Of a stretch of DNA of 64,000 nucleotides, positions 7,644 to 16,846 are shown one piece after another. The stretch comes from Kiloniellaceae bacterium (GTDB lineage: Bacteria; Pseudomonadota; Alphaproteobacteria; Kiloniellales; Kiloniellaceae). Positions within the stretch are counted from its first letter, which is position 1; each line of letters opens with the position of its first letter. Location: assembly GCA_021776195.1 (NCBI GenBank), contig JAJFGK010000060.1, positions 147,593 through 211,592 of the forward strand, given 5' to 3'. The notes under the pieces were generated by a model, which saw only the letters and a program-made list of their open reading frames with translations, did not search any database and was not told where the DNA came from. The position numbers and the translations under genes are program-made.

Positions 7644-10277
7644 TCAGGCGGCGGTGTCGGTTTTGGCGGGGGCTGTCTTCTTCGCCGCCGCCTTTTTCGC
7701 GGGCGTCTTCTTCGCGGTCTTCTTCTTGGCCGCCTTCTTGGCCGGCTTTTTCGCCTTGGCCGCGGGTTTCTTGCCCTTCTTTTCCGCTTGGGCCGCCAGC
7801 AGGGCGACGGCTTCCTCCAGGGTCACGCTGGCCGGATCCTGGTCCTTGGGGACCGAGGCGTAGAGCCGGCCATGCTTGACATAGGGTCCAAAGCGCCCGG
7901 CCCCCTGGGTGATTGGCTTGCCATCCTCGGGGTGGTTGCCGACCTCGCGGCCGCTGTTCGACCGGCGCGGCGCCTCGGCGATCAGCGCAATGGCGCGGTT
8001 GAGCCCGACCGCCAGCACGTCGTCGCCCTCTGTCAGCGACCGGTAGATTTGGCCATGCCTCACGTAGGGTCCGTAGCGTCCGATGCCCGCGGTAATCGGT
8101 TTGCCGTCTTCGGGGTGGAGGCCTACCTCGCGCGGCAGGGCCAGCAGCGCCAGGGCGCGCTCCAGGGTGACGTCCTCGCGGGCCAGGCCCTTGGGCAGCG
8201 AGCATCTTTTCGGCTTGGTATCCTCGACCGCTTCGCCGAGCTGGACATAGATGCCATAGGGCCCCTTGCGCAGGCTGACCTCGAGTTGGCTGGCCTCGTC
8301 CAGGCCGAGGACAAGGGGGGCGCTGAGGTCGTTGGCTTCCTCGCCGGTCTGCACCGCCAGGGACCGGGTGTGGCGGCACTCGGGATAGTTCGAGCAGCCA
8401 ATGAAGCCGCCCGAGCGCGCCAGCCGCAGTCCGAGGCGCCCGTTGCCGCAAACCGGGCAGCGGCGCGGGTCGAAATCGGGCTTCTCGGCGTCGAGGGGAA
8501 AGAAATGGGGGCCCAGGTCCTCGTCCAGGGTGTCGATCACCGCGGTGATCGATAGATCCTTCGTCCCGGCCACCGCCTGGTTGAAGGCCGCCCAGAAGTC
8601 GCGAAGCACCTTTTTCCAATCGATGCGCCCGCCGGAGATGTCGTCGAGTTGCTCCTCCAGGCCGGCCGTGAAATCGAACTCCACGTAGCGCTCGAAGTAG
8701 CTCCGCAGGAAGGCGGTCACCAGGCGGCCCCGATCCTCGGGCAGGAAGCGGCGCTTTTCCAAACGGACATATTCGCGGTCCTGCAGGACCTGAAGGATCG
8801 AGGCGTAGGTCGAGGGCCGGCCGATCCCGAGCTCCTCCATTTTCTTCACCAGGCTGGCCTCGCTGTAGCGCGGCGGCGGCTGGGTAAAGTGCTGGTTCGG
8901 TTCGATCGCCTGGCGGTTCACGGTTTCGCCCTGGGTCAGTTTAGGCAGCCGCCCGCTGCCATTTTCGTCTTCCGTCGGGTCGTCCTTGTCTTCCTGATAG
9001 AGCGTCAGGAAGCCGTCGAAGGCGACGGTCGAGCCGGTCGCGCGCAGACGGGTCGTGCCATCGTCCACCGCGACGTCGACCGAAACCTGATCGATCAGCG
9101 CGCTGGCCATCTGACTGGCGGTGGTACGGGTCCAGATCAGACCGTAGAGCTTCAGTTCGTCCGGGGACAGATGGCGGGACAGATCCTTGGGCCGCCGCCG
9201 CAGATCGGTGGGGCGAATCGCCTCGTGCGCTTCCTGGGCGTTCTTGGCCTTCGATTTATAGTAACGCGGTGACTCGGGAAGGTAGCTGTCGCCGTATTCC
9301 TGGGCGATCATCTCCCGCGCGGCCATGATGGCATCCTGGGCGATCTGGACCCCGTCGGTGCGCATATAGGTGATGAGGCCGACGGTGTCGCCGCCCAGCT
9401 CGATGCCCTCATAGAGCTTCTGTGCGGTGCGCATGGTCCGGGTCGCGCCGAATCCCAGCTTGCGCGACGCCTCCTGTTGCAAGGTCGAGGTGGTGAAAGG
9501 CGGGTAGGGATTGCGCTTGGTTTGCTTGCGCTCGATCTCGGCGATCTTAAAGTCCCGGGCCTCGTTCAGGTGGTTGACCGCCGCCGTGGCATCCTGCTCC
9601 GTGGCGATATCGAACTTGCCGAGCTTTTTGCCGTCAAGATGGGTCAGGCGGGCCTTGAAGAGGCCGCCCAGAATGGTCTGCAGCGACGCCTCGACGCTCC
9701 AGTACTCGCGGGCCCTAAAGACCTCGATCTCGGCCTCGCGATCGCAGATCAGGCGCAAGGTCACCGACTGCACCCGGCCGGCCGAGCGGCTGCCCGGAAG
9801 CTTGCGCCACAGCACCGGCGACAGGGTGAACCCGACCAGATAGTCCAGCGCCCGGCGCGCCAAGTAGGCATCGATCAGTTCGACGTTCAATTCGCGCGGA
9901 TGCTTGAAGGCCTCCAGAACCGCCGTCTTGGTGATCTCGTTGAAGACCACCCGGCGAACCTCTTGCTTGTCCAGGACCTTGCGCCGCTTGAGCTCCTCGA
10001 CGATGTGCCAGGAAATCGCCTCGCCTTCGCGGTCCGGATCGGTCGCGAGGTAGAGCCGGTCGCCTTTCTTGACCGCCTGGGCGATCTCCTTCAGACGCTT
10101 GTCGCCGCGGTCGTCGACCAGCCAGGACATGGAGAAGTCCTCGTCGGGGCGGACCGAGCCGTCCTTGGGGGGCAGGTCGCGGACATGGCCATAGCTGGCG
10201 AGGACTTCGTAGTCCTTGCCCAGGTACTTGTTGATGGTCTTGGCTTTGGCGGGCGACTCGACAACGACGACATTCAT
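7644..10277 (-). CDS. topA: DNA topoisomerase I
   Basis: Type IA topoisomerase relaxing negative supercoils, 877 residues. The Toprim domain is at the N-terminus (E7; DPDREGE near 80-86), and the nucleophile is Y304 in LITYMRTDG. One four-cysteine zinc ribbon follows (C607, C610, C628, C634). Then come TopA C-terminal repeats of the GKPIT...GRYGPYV type near 750 and 800, and a Lys/Ala-rich tail that probably binds DNA. The ATG at MNVVVVESPAKAK is the family start. It sits between dprA (81 bases upstream) and rnr, the standard alphaproteobacterial order. Confidence 0.97.
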   Translation of the reverse strand: MNVVVVESPAKAKTINKYLGKDYEVLASYGHVRDLPPKDGSVRPDEDFSMSWLVDDRGDKRLKEIAQAVKKGDRLYLATDPDREGEAISWHIVEELKRRKVLDKQEVRRVVFNEITKTAVLEAFKHPRELNVELIDAYLARRALDYLVGFTLSPVLWRKLPGSRSAGRVQSVTLRLICDREAEIEVFRAREYWSVEASLQTILGGLFKARLTHLDGKKLGKFDIATEQDATAAVNHLNEARDFKIAEIERKQTKRNPYPPFTTSTLQQEASRKLGFGATRTMRTAQKLYEGIELGGDTVGLITYMRTDGVQIAQDAIMAAREMIAQEYGDSYLPESPRYYKSKAKNAQEAHEAIRPTDLRRRPKDLSRHLSPDELKLYGLIWTRTTASQMASALIDQVSVDVAVDDGTTRLRATGSTVAFDGFLTLYQEDKDDPTEDENGSGRLPKLTQGETVNRQAIEPNQHFTQPPPRYSEASLVKKMEELGIGRPSTYASILQVLQDREYVRLEKRRFLPEDRGRLVTAFLRSYFERYVEFDFTAGLEEQLDDISGGRIDWKKVLRDFWAAFNQAVAGTKDLSITAVIDTLDEDLGPHFFPLDAEKPDFDPRRCPVCGNGRLGLRLARSGGFIGCSNYPECRHTRSLAVQTGEEANDLSAPLVLGLDEASQLEVSLRKGPYGIYVQLGEAVEDTKPKRCSLPKGLAREDVTLERALALLALPREVGLHPEDGKPITAGIGRYGPYVRHGQIYRSLTEGDDVLAVGLNRAIALIAEAPRRSNSGREVGNHPEDGKPITQGAGRFGPYVKHGRLYASVPKDQDPASVTLEEAVALLAAQAEKKGKKPAAKAKKPAKKAAKKKTAKKTPAKKAAAKKTAPAKTDTAA

Positions 10278-10357
10278 TCGTGGTACGGACCTCTCCTCTG
10301 GTTCGCCTGCCGGCTGACGCGGGACTTGCCGCCGGCGACCGCAAGGGCCATTCCGCG

Positions 10358-11542
10358 TTAGTCTCCACCCAGGCGTAGAGCCACGCGGCCGCCTGGATGG
10401 CGTTCCAACTGTCCGGTCAATTCCAGCTCCAGCAGGATCGTCGCCACGACGGGCGCAGAGAATTGGCACTCCCGCACCAGTTCGTCAACAGATACAGCGC
10501 TGGGCCCGAGCAGAGCGCGGACCGCCGCGCGGGCCCTGTCGTCGCTGTCGGCTTGGGTTTCGCCCGAGGTTTCCTCGACCGATTCCGATGTCCGACCGAC
10601 GCCTGGCGAGACCGCAGGAATGAGCTGCCTTTGCCGCGCCGCCGCGCCCATCGCGGGGCTTGCCAGCAAGGGGCTCAGGCCCTCCAGCACGTCTTCGGCG
10701 GAGCGCACCAAGGTCGCGCCCTCGCGAATCAAGCCATTGCAGCCGGCCGCCCGCGGGTCGAGCGGCGACCCCGGCACGGCAAACAGGTCGCGGCCCTGTT
10801 CGCCGGCCAGGCGGGCGGTGATGAGGGAACCCGAACGGGGCGCCGCCTCGACCACAACGACGCCCAGGCTCATGCCGGAGATGATCCGGTTGCGCCGTGG
10901 GAAGTGGCTGGCCTGGGGTTGGGTGCCCGGCGGCATCTCGCTGAGAATCAGTCCGGCGCGCGCGATCTCATCGTAGAGTGCCTGGTTCTCCTTGGGGTAG
11001 ACCACGTCCACCCCGCCCGCCACCACGGCCGCCGTGCCATCGGCCAGGGCGCCCTTGTGGGCCGCCGCGTCGATCCCCCGGGCGAGGCCCGAGACCACCA
11101 GCAAGCCCGCGCGAGCCAGGTCGGTGGCGATGGTCTGGGCGAAGCGCCGGCCGTTGGCCGAGGCGTTGCGCGCGCCCACCACCGCGATCCCGGGCCGGGC
11201 CGCCAGGTCTTGCCGTCCGATCAGCGACAGCAGAGGCGGGGCCTCCTCCAGGGCGGCCAGAGCCGGCGGATAGCTCGCTTCGCAAAACCCCACCAGCCGC
11301 GCGCCGGCCCTTCCGAGGGCCTCGATCTCGGCCTCCGCGGTCTCGGGCCGGCAAATCTTGAGCGATCGCTTGCGGCCGCTGCGGCGGGTCAGCTCGGGCA
11401 GCGCTTCCAATGCCGCCCGGGCCGATCCGTAGCGGACCAACAGCTGACGAAAGGTGATCGGCCCGACATTCTCCGAGCGGATCAGGCGCAGCCAATCGAG
11501 ACGTTCCGACCAGCTCAACTCTTTCGGTGTGGGGCTCGACAT
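10358..11542 (-). CDS. dprA: DNA-processing protein DprA
   Basis: Loads RecA on incoming single-stranded DNA during transformation. 394 residues: a helix-hairpin-helix-like N-terminus, the Rossmann-type DprA core (GARNAS, SGLARGIDAAAH, YPKEN, FPRRNRIISG) and a C-terminal winged-helix region (about 330-390) typical of alphaproteobacterial and Helicobacter forms. The start is the ATG before SSPTPKELSW; there is no strong ribosome site. It is upstream of topA, but plsY, its usual neighbour, is displaced by about 2.3 kb carrying three plus-strand genes. Confidence 0.95.
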   Translation of the reverse strand: MSSPTPKELSWSERLDWLRLIRSENVGPITFRQLLVRYGSARAALEALPELTRRSGRKRSLKICRPETAEAEIEALGRAGARLVGFCEASYPPALAALEEAPPLLSLIGRQDLAARPGIAVVGARNASANGRRFAQTIATDLARAGLLVVSGLARGIDAAAHKGALADGTAAVVAGGVDVVYPKENQALYDEIARAGLILSEMPPGTQPQASHFPRRNRIISGMSLGVVVVEAAPRSGSLITARLAGEQGRDLFAVPGSPLDPRAAGCNGLIREGATLVRSAEDVLEGLSPLLASPAMGAAARQRQLIPAVSPGVGRTSESVEETSGETQADSDDRARAAVRALLGPSAVSVDELVRECQFSAPVVATILLELELTGQLERHPGGRVALRLGGD

Positions 11543-11621
11543 TTTGCGACTTTTGCGTGACGCTGCCGGGTACGTCAAGGTGAGTAAGGAATACGTTGGC
11601 GAAACAGGGTTTGGGCCTGGA

Positions 11622-12032
11622 ATGACGAGCCAAATTCCCGAGACGCCGCCAGGGCCTCCAAGGCGCGACAAGCGCACCGGCTTTTGGCTCGGAGTTTCTG
11701 CCACGGTCGCGGTCATCGTGACGGTCTTTGTGGTTGGTCCCTACCTTTCCTTACTATTTTCCATCAACTTTGGTAACGGCATTCAAATCAGCAGCACGGT
11801 GTTCGGTTGTGACCAAGAGCAGGTCACTGTACTGGTCGATGCCGACACCCACACCGTTGGGCGGGGCGAAGCGAGGATTTTTGGAATGGAGTACAAGGAA
11901 ATCGGCTGGAAGTGCGGAAATAGGATACGTATCGAAAAGATGACCTGTCATGAGAGTACGGAATTTGTCTTAATCGTGCGGTATCCGGACGACGCACGCA
12001 CGTCGATAACTTGTGAGACTCCCTATCGATGA
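11622..12032 (+). CDS. Predicted single-pass membrane protein, unknown function
   Basis: 136 residues, not recognised. A Pro-rich basic N-terminus (to about residue 18) is followed by one transmembrane helix (about 21-46) and a soluble domain with four cysteines that could form disulfides, suggesting the C-terminal part faces the periplasm. The start is placed at the ATG just before the basic segment; an in-frame GTG at 11454 would overlap dprA antisense and looks unlikely. Codon use is less GC-biased than neighbouring genes. It is divergent from dprA and 116 bases upstream of the next gene. Confidence 0.55.
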   Translation: MTSQIPETPPGPPRRDKRTGFWLGVSATVAVIVTVFVVGPYLSLLFSINFGNGIQISSTVFGCDQEQVTVLVDADTHTVGRGEARIFGMEYKEIGWKCGNRIRIEKMTCHESTEFVLIVRYPDDARTSITCETPYR

Positions 12033-12148
12033 GTTGCGAGGTCAACTCCGTTGCCCACAAAGGCGCGAAGATCGGATCTGTCCTCGCGTAAGAATTGGGA
12101 TGCGAACGAAGAGCAACCGACGAGCTTTCGGATATAGGAGCGATAGCG

Positions 12149-13003
12149 ATGTCACGAACCCCACCGTCAGTAACCAGCGTCTTACTGACCGCGCTTCTGC
12201 TGGCCGGCAATGCCTCAGTCGCCCGTGCCGATGGCGGTCGTGGCGGCGACGAATCGACGCTGAACCAGCAGGGCCTGGAGAGCCGGGATCAGGCCCGGCA
12301 AGGCTACAAGGACTTGAACAACGCCGCCTTCGTCCTCCTGTTCAACGAGGACGCCCCGGCCGGCGGGTTTGGCGACCATCCAAGGGCCGTGACTTGGATG
12401 AACGCCTCCAATCAAAATCTCGCGAATTGGGCCTTCGGCCTGGCCACGAAAGCCTATGAGGCGCGTGAGAAGGAACGAAAAAAGGACGAGCAGGCCAGTA
12501 GGCCCAAGGTCCGGATCGAGGCCAAACCCGGCTCAACGGGAAAGAGCGAGGCCTTACAAGTATGGGCCGACACGCAGAGTGCGCAGATCCGTCCTGCTGA
12601 TCCGGTCGGCTACGACCCGCTGGACCTGGCAGGGGGCGACGGTGCGCCGCCCGACACTCTTTTGAACGAGATCCTAGATGATCCGATTTCCGATGGTCCA
12701 CCCGACGCTGCGCCGATCTTGGAGCTAACGCCTTTCTGGGCCTGGACTGCGCCGGTCTTGGGTCCGGAATTCGCCGGTCCACCGGACTATCAACCGGGCC
12801 GCGACGCGGTCCTGACCCTGCTTGAACTGCCCAAGGGCGGGTTGTATTTCGCCGACGCGGATGCCTTGGACGATCAGCCGCGGCTACCCGTCCTGGGAGA
12901 CGTGCCGCTGCTTGGCGGGCTGTTCCGCTCCGAGCGCAGCGATGAACGAGGCCCTTTCGTCATCACGGTGACGCCACGGATCGTGCGGGACCACGATGAC
13001 TAG
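12149..13003 (+). CDS. Exported protein with a secretin-like C-terminal tail
   Basis: 284 residues with a clear signal peptide (cleavage near ARA-DGG, residues 24-26). The start has AGGAG about ten bases upstream. The central 200 residues are acidic, Asp/Pro-rich and unrecognised. The last 45 residues read PVLGDVPLLGGLFRS followed by FVITVTPRIV, which is the conserved end of type II/IV secretins (VPxLGDxPxLGxLF, then a TPxIV strand). The rest of the secretin barrel is absent, so this cannot be a full outer-membrane pore. It overlaps the next gene by eight bases, implying translational coupling. Confidence 0.65.
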   Translation: MSRTPPSVTSVLLTALLLAGNASVARADGGRGGDESTLNQQGLESRDQARQGYKDLNNAAFVLLFNEDAPAGGFGDHPRAVTWMNASNQNLANWAFGLATKAYEAREKERKKDEQASRPKVRIEAKPGSTGKSEALQVWADTQSAQIRPADPVGYDPLDLAGGDGAPPDTLLNEILDDPISDGPPDAAPILELTPFWAWTAPVLGPEFAGPPDYQPGRDAVLTLLELPKGGLYFADADALDDQPRLPVLGDVPLLGGLFRSERSDERGPFVITVTPRIVRDHDD

Positions 13004-13853
13004 ATGGATTTTGCCGGCTCTGCTGTTTGCCTGTCTGCTGTCCGCCGCGCCGCGCGCCGCCGAGCCGCAAGCCCTGCAGGCCGGCCCGCTGGCGTTCGAT
13101 GCCTTGCCGGGCCACGCCCGTGCGGTGGTGCTGGCTTTCGTGGCACGGCTGCGAGGCGGCGATCCGGCGGCCCAACAGGAGGCTCTCGGGGTCGCGGGCA
13201 GTGCCCTGATCAGGCCCGAGCGCGGCTTTCGCTATCGCGGCTTCGGCCTCCAGGAGGTGGTGCTGCGCGAGCTTTCAGGCGAGGCCGGCAGCGGTGCGTC
13301 TTGGCGCATCGCCGGCGAACTGCTGTGGCGCGACCTGGTCGGGCGCCGCGCCATAGCCGCCTTCGATGCCCACTACGATCTCGATACCGCCGGGCCGCGG
13401 CTGGTGCGCGCCGTTTGGCGCCCGATCTTCTCGGCCCTGCCGGATTGGCGTGTCTATGCGCTGCCGCCGTCCCGGGCCGCGGCGCTGAAACCGGCTGCCG
13501 ATGATGGATTTGCCCGCTTTCTGGTCGCCACCGCCGAGGCGGCCGTGGCGGGAAAACCGGATGGCGGCGAGGGGCTGATCTTCACCCTCTTCCTGATGGA
13601 CCGCATGGGCCCCGAAACCCAATGCCAGCCGCGCCTGTCCGATCAGGAAACCGGAACCGATGGCGACGAGGAGGTCGCGCGGACACTGAGTTACGAGAAC
13701 GGCTGGTTCGTGGCGGGCGTACCGCTCAGCCGCGCCGCGCTGGACAGCAGCGATCCCCTCTGGCTGAAGCTGGTCTGCTGGGAAGGCGAGGGCGGTTTCT
13801 TTTCCGGCCCGGAGGAGCACCTGGCCGGGTCGCTCCGCGTCAATCGGGATTGA
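12996..13853 (+). CDS. Exported protein of unknown function
   Basis: 285 residues; signal peptide MTRWILPALLFACLLSAAPR with likely cleavage near RAA-EPQ. No known domain recognised. The mature part is predicted mixed alpha/beta with conserved-looking Trp and Asp residues (WRPIFSALPDWRVY; LVCWEGEGGFF). It starts inside the end of the secretin-tail gene, so the two products are probably made together and may act together in the periplasm. It runs tail to tail into plsY, with two bases between the stops. Confidence 0.6.
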   Translation: MTRWILPALLFACLLSAAPRAAEPQALQAGPLAFDALPGHARAVVLAFVARLRGGDPAAQQEALGVAGSALIRPERGFRYRGFGLQEVVLRELSGEAGSGASWRIAGELLWRDLVGRRAIAAFDAHYDLDTAGPRLVRAVWRPIFSALPDWRVYALPPSRAAALKPAADDGFARFLVATAEAAVAGKPDGGEGLIFTLFLMDRMGPETQCQPRLSDQETGTDGDEEVARTLSYENGWFVAGVPLSRAALDSSDPLWLKLVCWEGEGGFFSGPEEHLAGSLRVNRD

Positions 13854-13855
13854 TC

Positions 13856-14503
13856 CTAAGTCGGTGTCGTCTCGTCGTCTGCCGGCTTCTTGCCCTGGCC
13901 GATCTTCGGTTCCTGACCCTTGACCAGCCGCTTGATGTTCTCCCAGTGGCGGACCCAGACGAAGGCGCCGAGCAGGGCGCAGTGCTGGACCATCTGCAGG
14001 TCGCCGAGGATCAGCCAGGCCCAGAGCGGGGTCGCCAGCATGGCGCCGATTCCAGCCGCGGAGGAGCGGCGGGAGACGAGGGCGACGATCAGCCAGGTCG
14101 CCCCGGCGGCGGCACCCAGCAGCAGGGAATGGGCGGCGAACACGCCGAGTGTCGTGGCCACGCCCTTGCCGCCCTTGCCGCCCAGCCAGACGGGATAGAG
14201 ATGGCCCAGCACGGCGCCCACGGCGGCGATGATGGCGATGTCGGGTCCCCAGTTGCCGGCCACCAGGACAGCCGCCGCACCTTTGCCGCCGTCAAGAATT
14301 AATGTAAGAAAAGCAATATCATTACGGCCGGTTCTTAAGACATTGGTCGTTCCGATATTGCCGGACCCGATGGTGCGGATATCGCCCAGGCCGGCAAGCC
14401 TCGTCAGCACCAGGCCAAAGGGGATCGAGCCCAGAGCGTAACCGCCGAGAAAACCGGCCAGCAGATAGGGCCAGGCAAAAGACCAGGAAATCGGATCGGG
14501 CAT
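13856..14503 (-). CDS. plsY: Glycerol-3-phosphate acyltransferase PlsY
   Basis: Integral membrane enzyme transferring acyl from acyl-phosphate to glycerol-3-phosphate, the first step of phospholipid synthesis. 215 residues with five or more membrane segments. The family motifs are present: GSIPFG early, GSGNIGTTN, and GGKGGKGVAT. A patch at about 14287-14361, covering the codons for NVLRTGRNDIAFLTLILD, is strikingly AT-rich with codons rare in the neighbours (TTA, AGA, ATT, CTT). In related genomes plsY is directly upstream of dprA; here three genes intervene. Confidence 0.95.
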   Translation of the reverse strand: MPDPISWSFAWPYLLAGFLGGYALGSIPFGLVLTRLAGLGDIRTIGSGNIGTTNVLRTGRNDIAFLTLILDGGKGAAAVLVAGNWGPDIAIIAAVGAVLGHLYPVWLGGKGGKGVATTLGVFAAHSLLLGAAAGATWLIVALVSRRSSAAGIGAMLATPLWAWLILGDLQMVQHCALLGAFVWVRHWENIKRLVKGQEPKIGQGKKPADDETTPT

Positions 14504-14774
14504 GGTGGTCCTGTCGCTCGAGAAACAGAAGCGGAAACTTCGGGCAAAGAGACTCGGTTGCTAATCGCGGACCGTCAAGCGGTTCGGTCATGACCCGGCG
14601 GCGCGCGACGACCCCTGCTCAGTTGCATTTTTCACGGGATCGGCCGGCCCGTCCAGGACGGCCGATCGAAACTCGAGCGCCTAGCCAATTACAGTTAGTT
14701 AAGTAAATTCTGACCAGATTGCATCCGTTGTCTGCACTCCCTGGAACCATCACAGAATGTGAGAGGACGGACCC

Positions 14775-15452
14775 TTGCCTGAGGGGCATCGCAAGCGGCC
14801 CAGGGAAATCTTTTTTCCTTGGACCAAGGATCTTCAAACGGGCATCCGGGTCATCGACATGGATCACCGTTCTCTCGTGGATGTGGTTAACGAACTACAC
14901 GCCAATTGGGAGAAAGGCCGCTTCGCCGAGGCCCTGCCCGGGCTCATGGGAAATCTTTTCAACTACTGTGTCGATCATTTCTTCCGTGAAGAAAAACTTA
15001 TGGAAGACTACGGCTACCCGGGTTTGCGTCTGCATCGGGAACGCCATCGGGGTATCCGCCGCTACATCTATGCGCTGCGAGTCGTCGCGACCGAGCATCC
15101 CAACCGCGTCGACCCCGAAAAACTACTGATGTTCCTGCGGGACTGGCTGATCAATCACATCGGCAAATCGGACATGGACTATGTCGGCTACATTGATCAG
15201 CGGATGACGGAAAAGGGCATCGGAATCGATGAAGGATGGTTCGACCTCGTTGTCCCCTCGGAAGAGGTAACCCTGGACCTTCACCTGCCGTCATCGCGGA
15301 TTATTCTGGTCCAGCAGGTCGCCGAAATCCTTCGTGGCCGGCGTTGCGATGCGCTGGAGCTCGAAAAGGTCGTGCAGGAAATTTTGAACCGGCACCTCTA
15401 CGAAATCCCATCGGAGGAATCCGAGGCCCTGGTTCACGACCTGCTGCGTTAG
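14775..15452 (+). CDS. Bacteriohemerythrin-like di-iron protein
   Basis: 225 residues. The first 145 form a hemerythrin four-helix bundle with the full ligand set: H31, H68 and E72 (HFFREE), H87 and H91 (HRERH), H128 and D133 (HIGKSD). Such proteins bind O2 (or NO) at a di-iron site in the cytoplasm. A C-terminal extension of about 80 residues has no recognised domain. The start is TTG: GAGAGGA lies seven bases upstream and the only later ATG is inside the ligand motif. A perfect hairpin begins at the stop codon. Confidence 0.88.
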   Translation: MPEGHRKRPREIFFPWTKDLQTGIRVIDMDHRSLVDVVNELHANWEKGRFAEALPGLMGNLFNYCVDHFFREEKLMEDYGYPGLRLHRERHRGIRRYIYALRVVATEHPNRVDPEKLLMFLRDWLINHIGKSDMDYVGYIDQRMTEKGIGIDEGWFDLVVPSEEVTLDLHLPSSRIILVQQVAEILRGRRCDALELEKVVQEILNRHLYEIPSEESEALVHDLLR

Positions 15453-15481
15453 AGCACTTCCGTGTAGCAAAGAAGTGCTCT
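15451..15481. terminator. Perfect hairpin between the convergent hemerythrin and pyrC genes
   Basis: AGAGCACTTC (15451-15460) pairs perfectly with GAAGTGCTCT (15472-15481) across an 11-base loop. It overlaps the hemerythrin stop codon and lies 33 bases past the pyrC stop. No T-run follows on either strand, so it is at best a weak or RNA-stabilising terminator. Confidence 0.5.
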
Positions 15482-15514
15482 GGGGCCCACCCCGCCCGGT
15501 ATCCCGACCGATCC

Positions 15515-16846
15515 CTATTCCGCCGACCCGGCGAAGCCCGGCGCCTGGAAGATCATCCGGCCGTCGACCAAAGTGGCGGCGACCTGGCCCTGGACGGGAT
15601 GGCCTTCGAAGGGCGAGTTCTTCGACCGCGAAAGGAAGCTGTCGGGGTCGAGCCGCCAGGGGCGGTCCAGGTCGAAGAGGACCAGGTCGGCGGCGGCCCC
15701 CTTGGCCAGGCGGCCCGACTTGAGGCCCAGAATGTCGGCCGGGCGGTGGGTCAGATGACCCAGGCAGTCGAGCAGGCCGAGCGTGCCCTTGTGCACCAGT
15801 TCGAGCGACAGCGGCAGCAGCGATTCGAGACCGACCAGACCGAACTCGGCCGCCGCGAAGGGCAGGCGCTTGGATTCCTGGTCCTGGGGGCAGTGATCGC
15901 TGGCAATCGCGTCGATCGTCCCGTCGGCCAGGCCGGCGACGATGGCCTGGCGATCGTCCTCGCCGCGCAGCGGCGGCGAGACCTTGGCGAAGGTGCGATA
16001 GTCGCCGACCGCCTGTTCGTTGAGCAGAAAGTAGTGCGGCGCGGTCTCGCAGGTCACCGGCAGACCGCGCGCCTTGGCCCGGCGAATCACCTCCACCGTT
16101 TCGCCGGTCGAGACGTGGGCCACGTGGTAGCGGCCGCCGGTCAGCTCGACCAGCCGCAGGTCGCGTTCCACCAACATCACCTCGGCGACCGGGGGGATGC
16201 CGGACAGGCCGAGGCGGGTGGCCAACTCGCCGCCGTTCATCACGCCGCCCGCCAGGGATGGCTCCTCCGGGTGCTGGATGATCGGCTTGTCGAAGAAGCG
16301 CGCGTAGGCCAAGGCGCGGCGCATCAATTGGGCGTCCGCCACAGCCTTGACGCCGTCGGTAAAGCCCAGGGCGCCGTAGTCGGACAGCAGGCCGAACTCG
16401 GTCATCATCTTGCCCTCGAGCCCCACGGTCAGCGCCGCGTAGGTGAAGACCTTGACCAGCTTGACCTCGCGGGCGCGCCGGGCGACGAACTCGACGCTGG
16501 CGACGTCGTCGACCACGGGGTCGGTGTTGGGCAGGGCGACCAGCGTGGTGATGCCGCTGGCCGCGGCCGCTGCCGAGGCGCTGCCGATCGTCTCCTTGTG
16601 CTCTTCGCCGGGCTCGCCGACCTGGGCCCGCATGTCGACCAGCCCCGGCGCCAGGCAGAAATCACCGGCGTCGATCGTCCGCGCGCCCTCCGGGGCGGCA
16701 TCCTGAAAGAGCTTGGGGCCCAAGTCGGCAATGGCGCCGTCGACGATCAGCAGATCGCCGACTTCATCGCGGCCGCTGGCCGGATCGAGCAGGCGCGCGT
16801 TCCTGATCGCCAGAGGGCGGCCCTTGCCGTTGCTGTCATCGGTCAT
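15515..16846 (-). CDS. pyrC: Dihydroorotase-like protein lacking the HxH metal motif
   Basis: 443 residues, amidohydrolase fold, pyrimidine pathway. Class I dihydroorotases carry the metal ligands HxH in a D-HVH-REPG motif; here the equivalent reads [10 protein letters not shown], so both histidines are gone. HVST and the later Asp (IASDHCPQ) are kept. Related alphaproteobacterial proteins share this change, and in Pseudomonas a pseudo-dihydroorotase serves as a non-catalytic partner of aspartate transcarbamylase. The ATG overlaps the pyrB stop by four bases, favouring such a partnership. Catalytic activity is doubtful. Confidence 0.85.
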   Translation of the reverse strand: MTDDSNGKGRPLAIRNARLLDPASGRDEVGDLLIVDGAIADLGPKLFQDAAPEGARTIDAGDFCLAPGLVDMRAQVGEPGEEHKETIGSASAAAAASGITTLVALPNTDPVVDDVASVEFVARRAREVKLVKVFTYAALTVGLEGKMMTEFGLLSDYGALGFTDGVKAVADAQLMRRALAYARFFDKPIIQHPEEPSLAGGVMNGGELATRLGLSGIPPVAEVMLVERDLRLVELTGGRYHVAHVSTGETVEVIRRAKARGLPVTCETAPHYFLLNEQAVGDYRTFAKVSPPLRGEDDRQAIVAGLADGTIDAIASDHCPQDQESKRLPFAAAEFGLVGLESLLPLSLELVHKGTLGLLDCLGHLTHRPADILGLKSGRLAKGAAADLVLFDLDRPWRLDPDSFLSRSKNSPFEGHPVQGQVAATLVDGRMIFQAPGFAGSAE

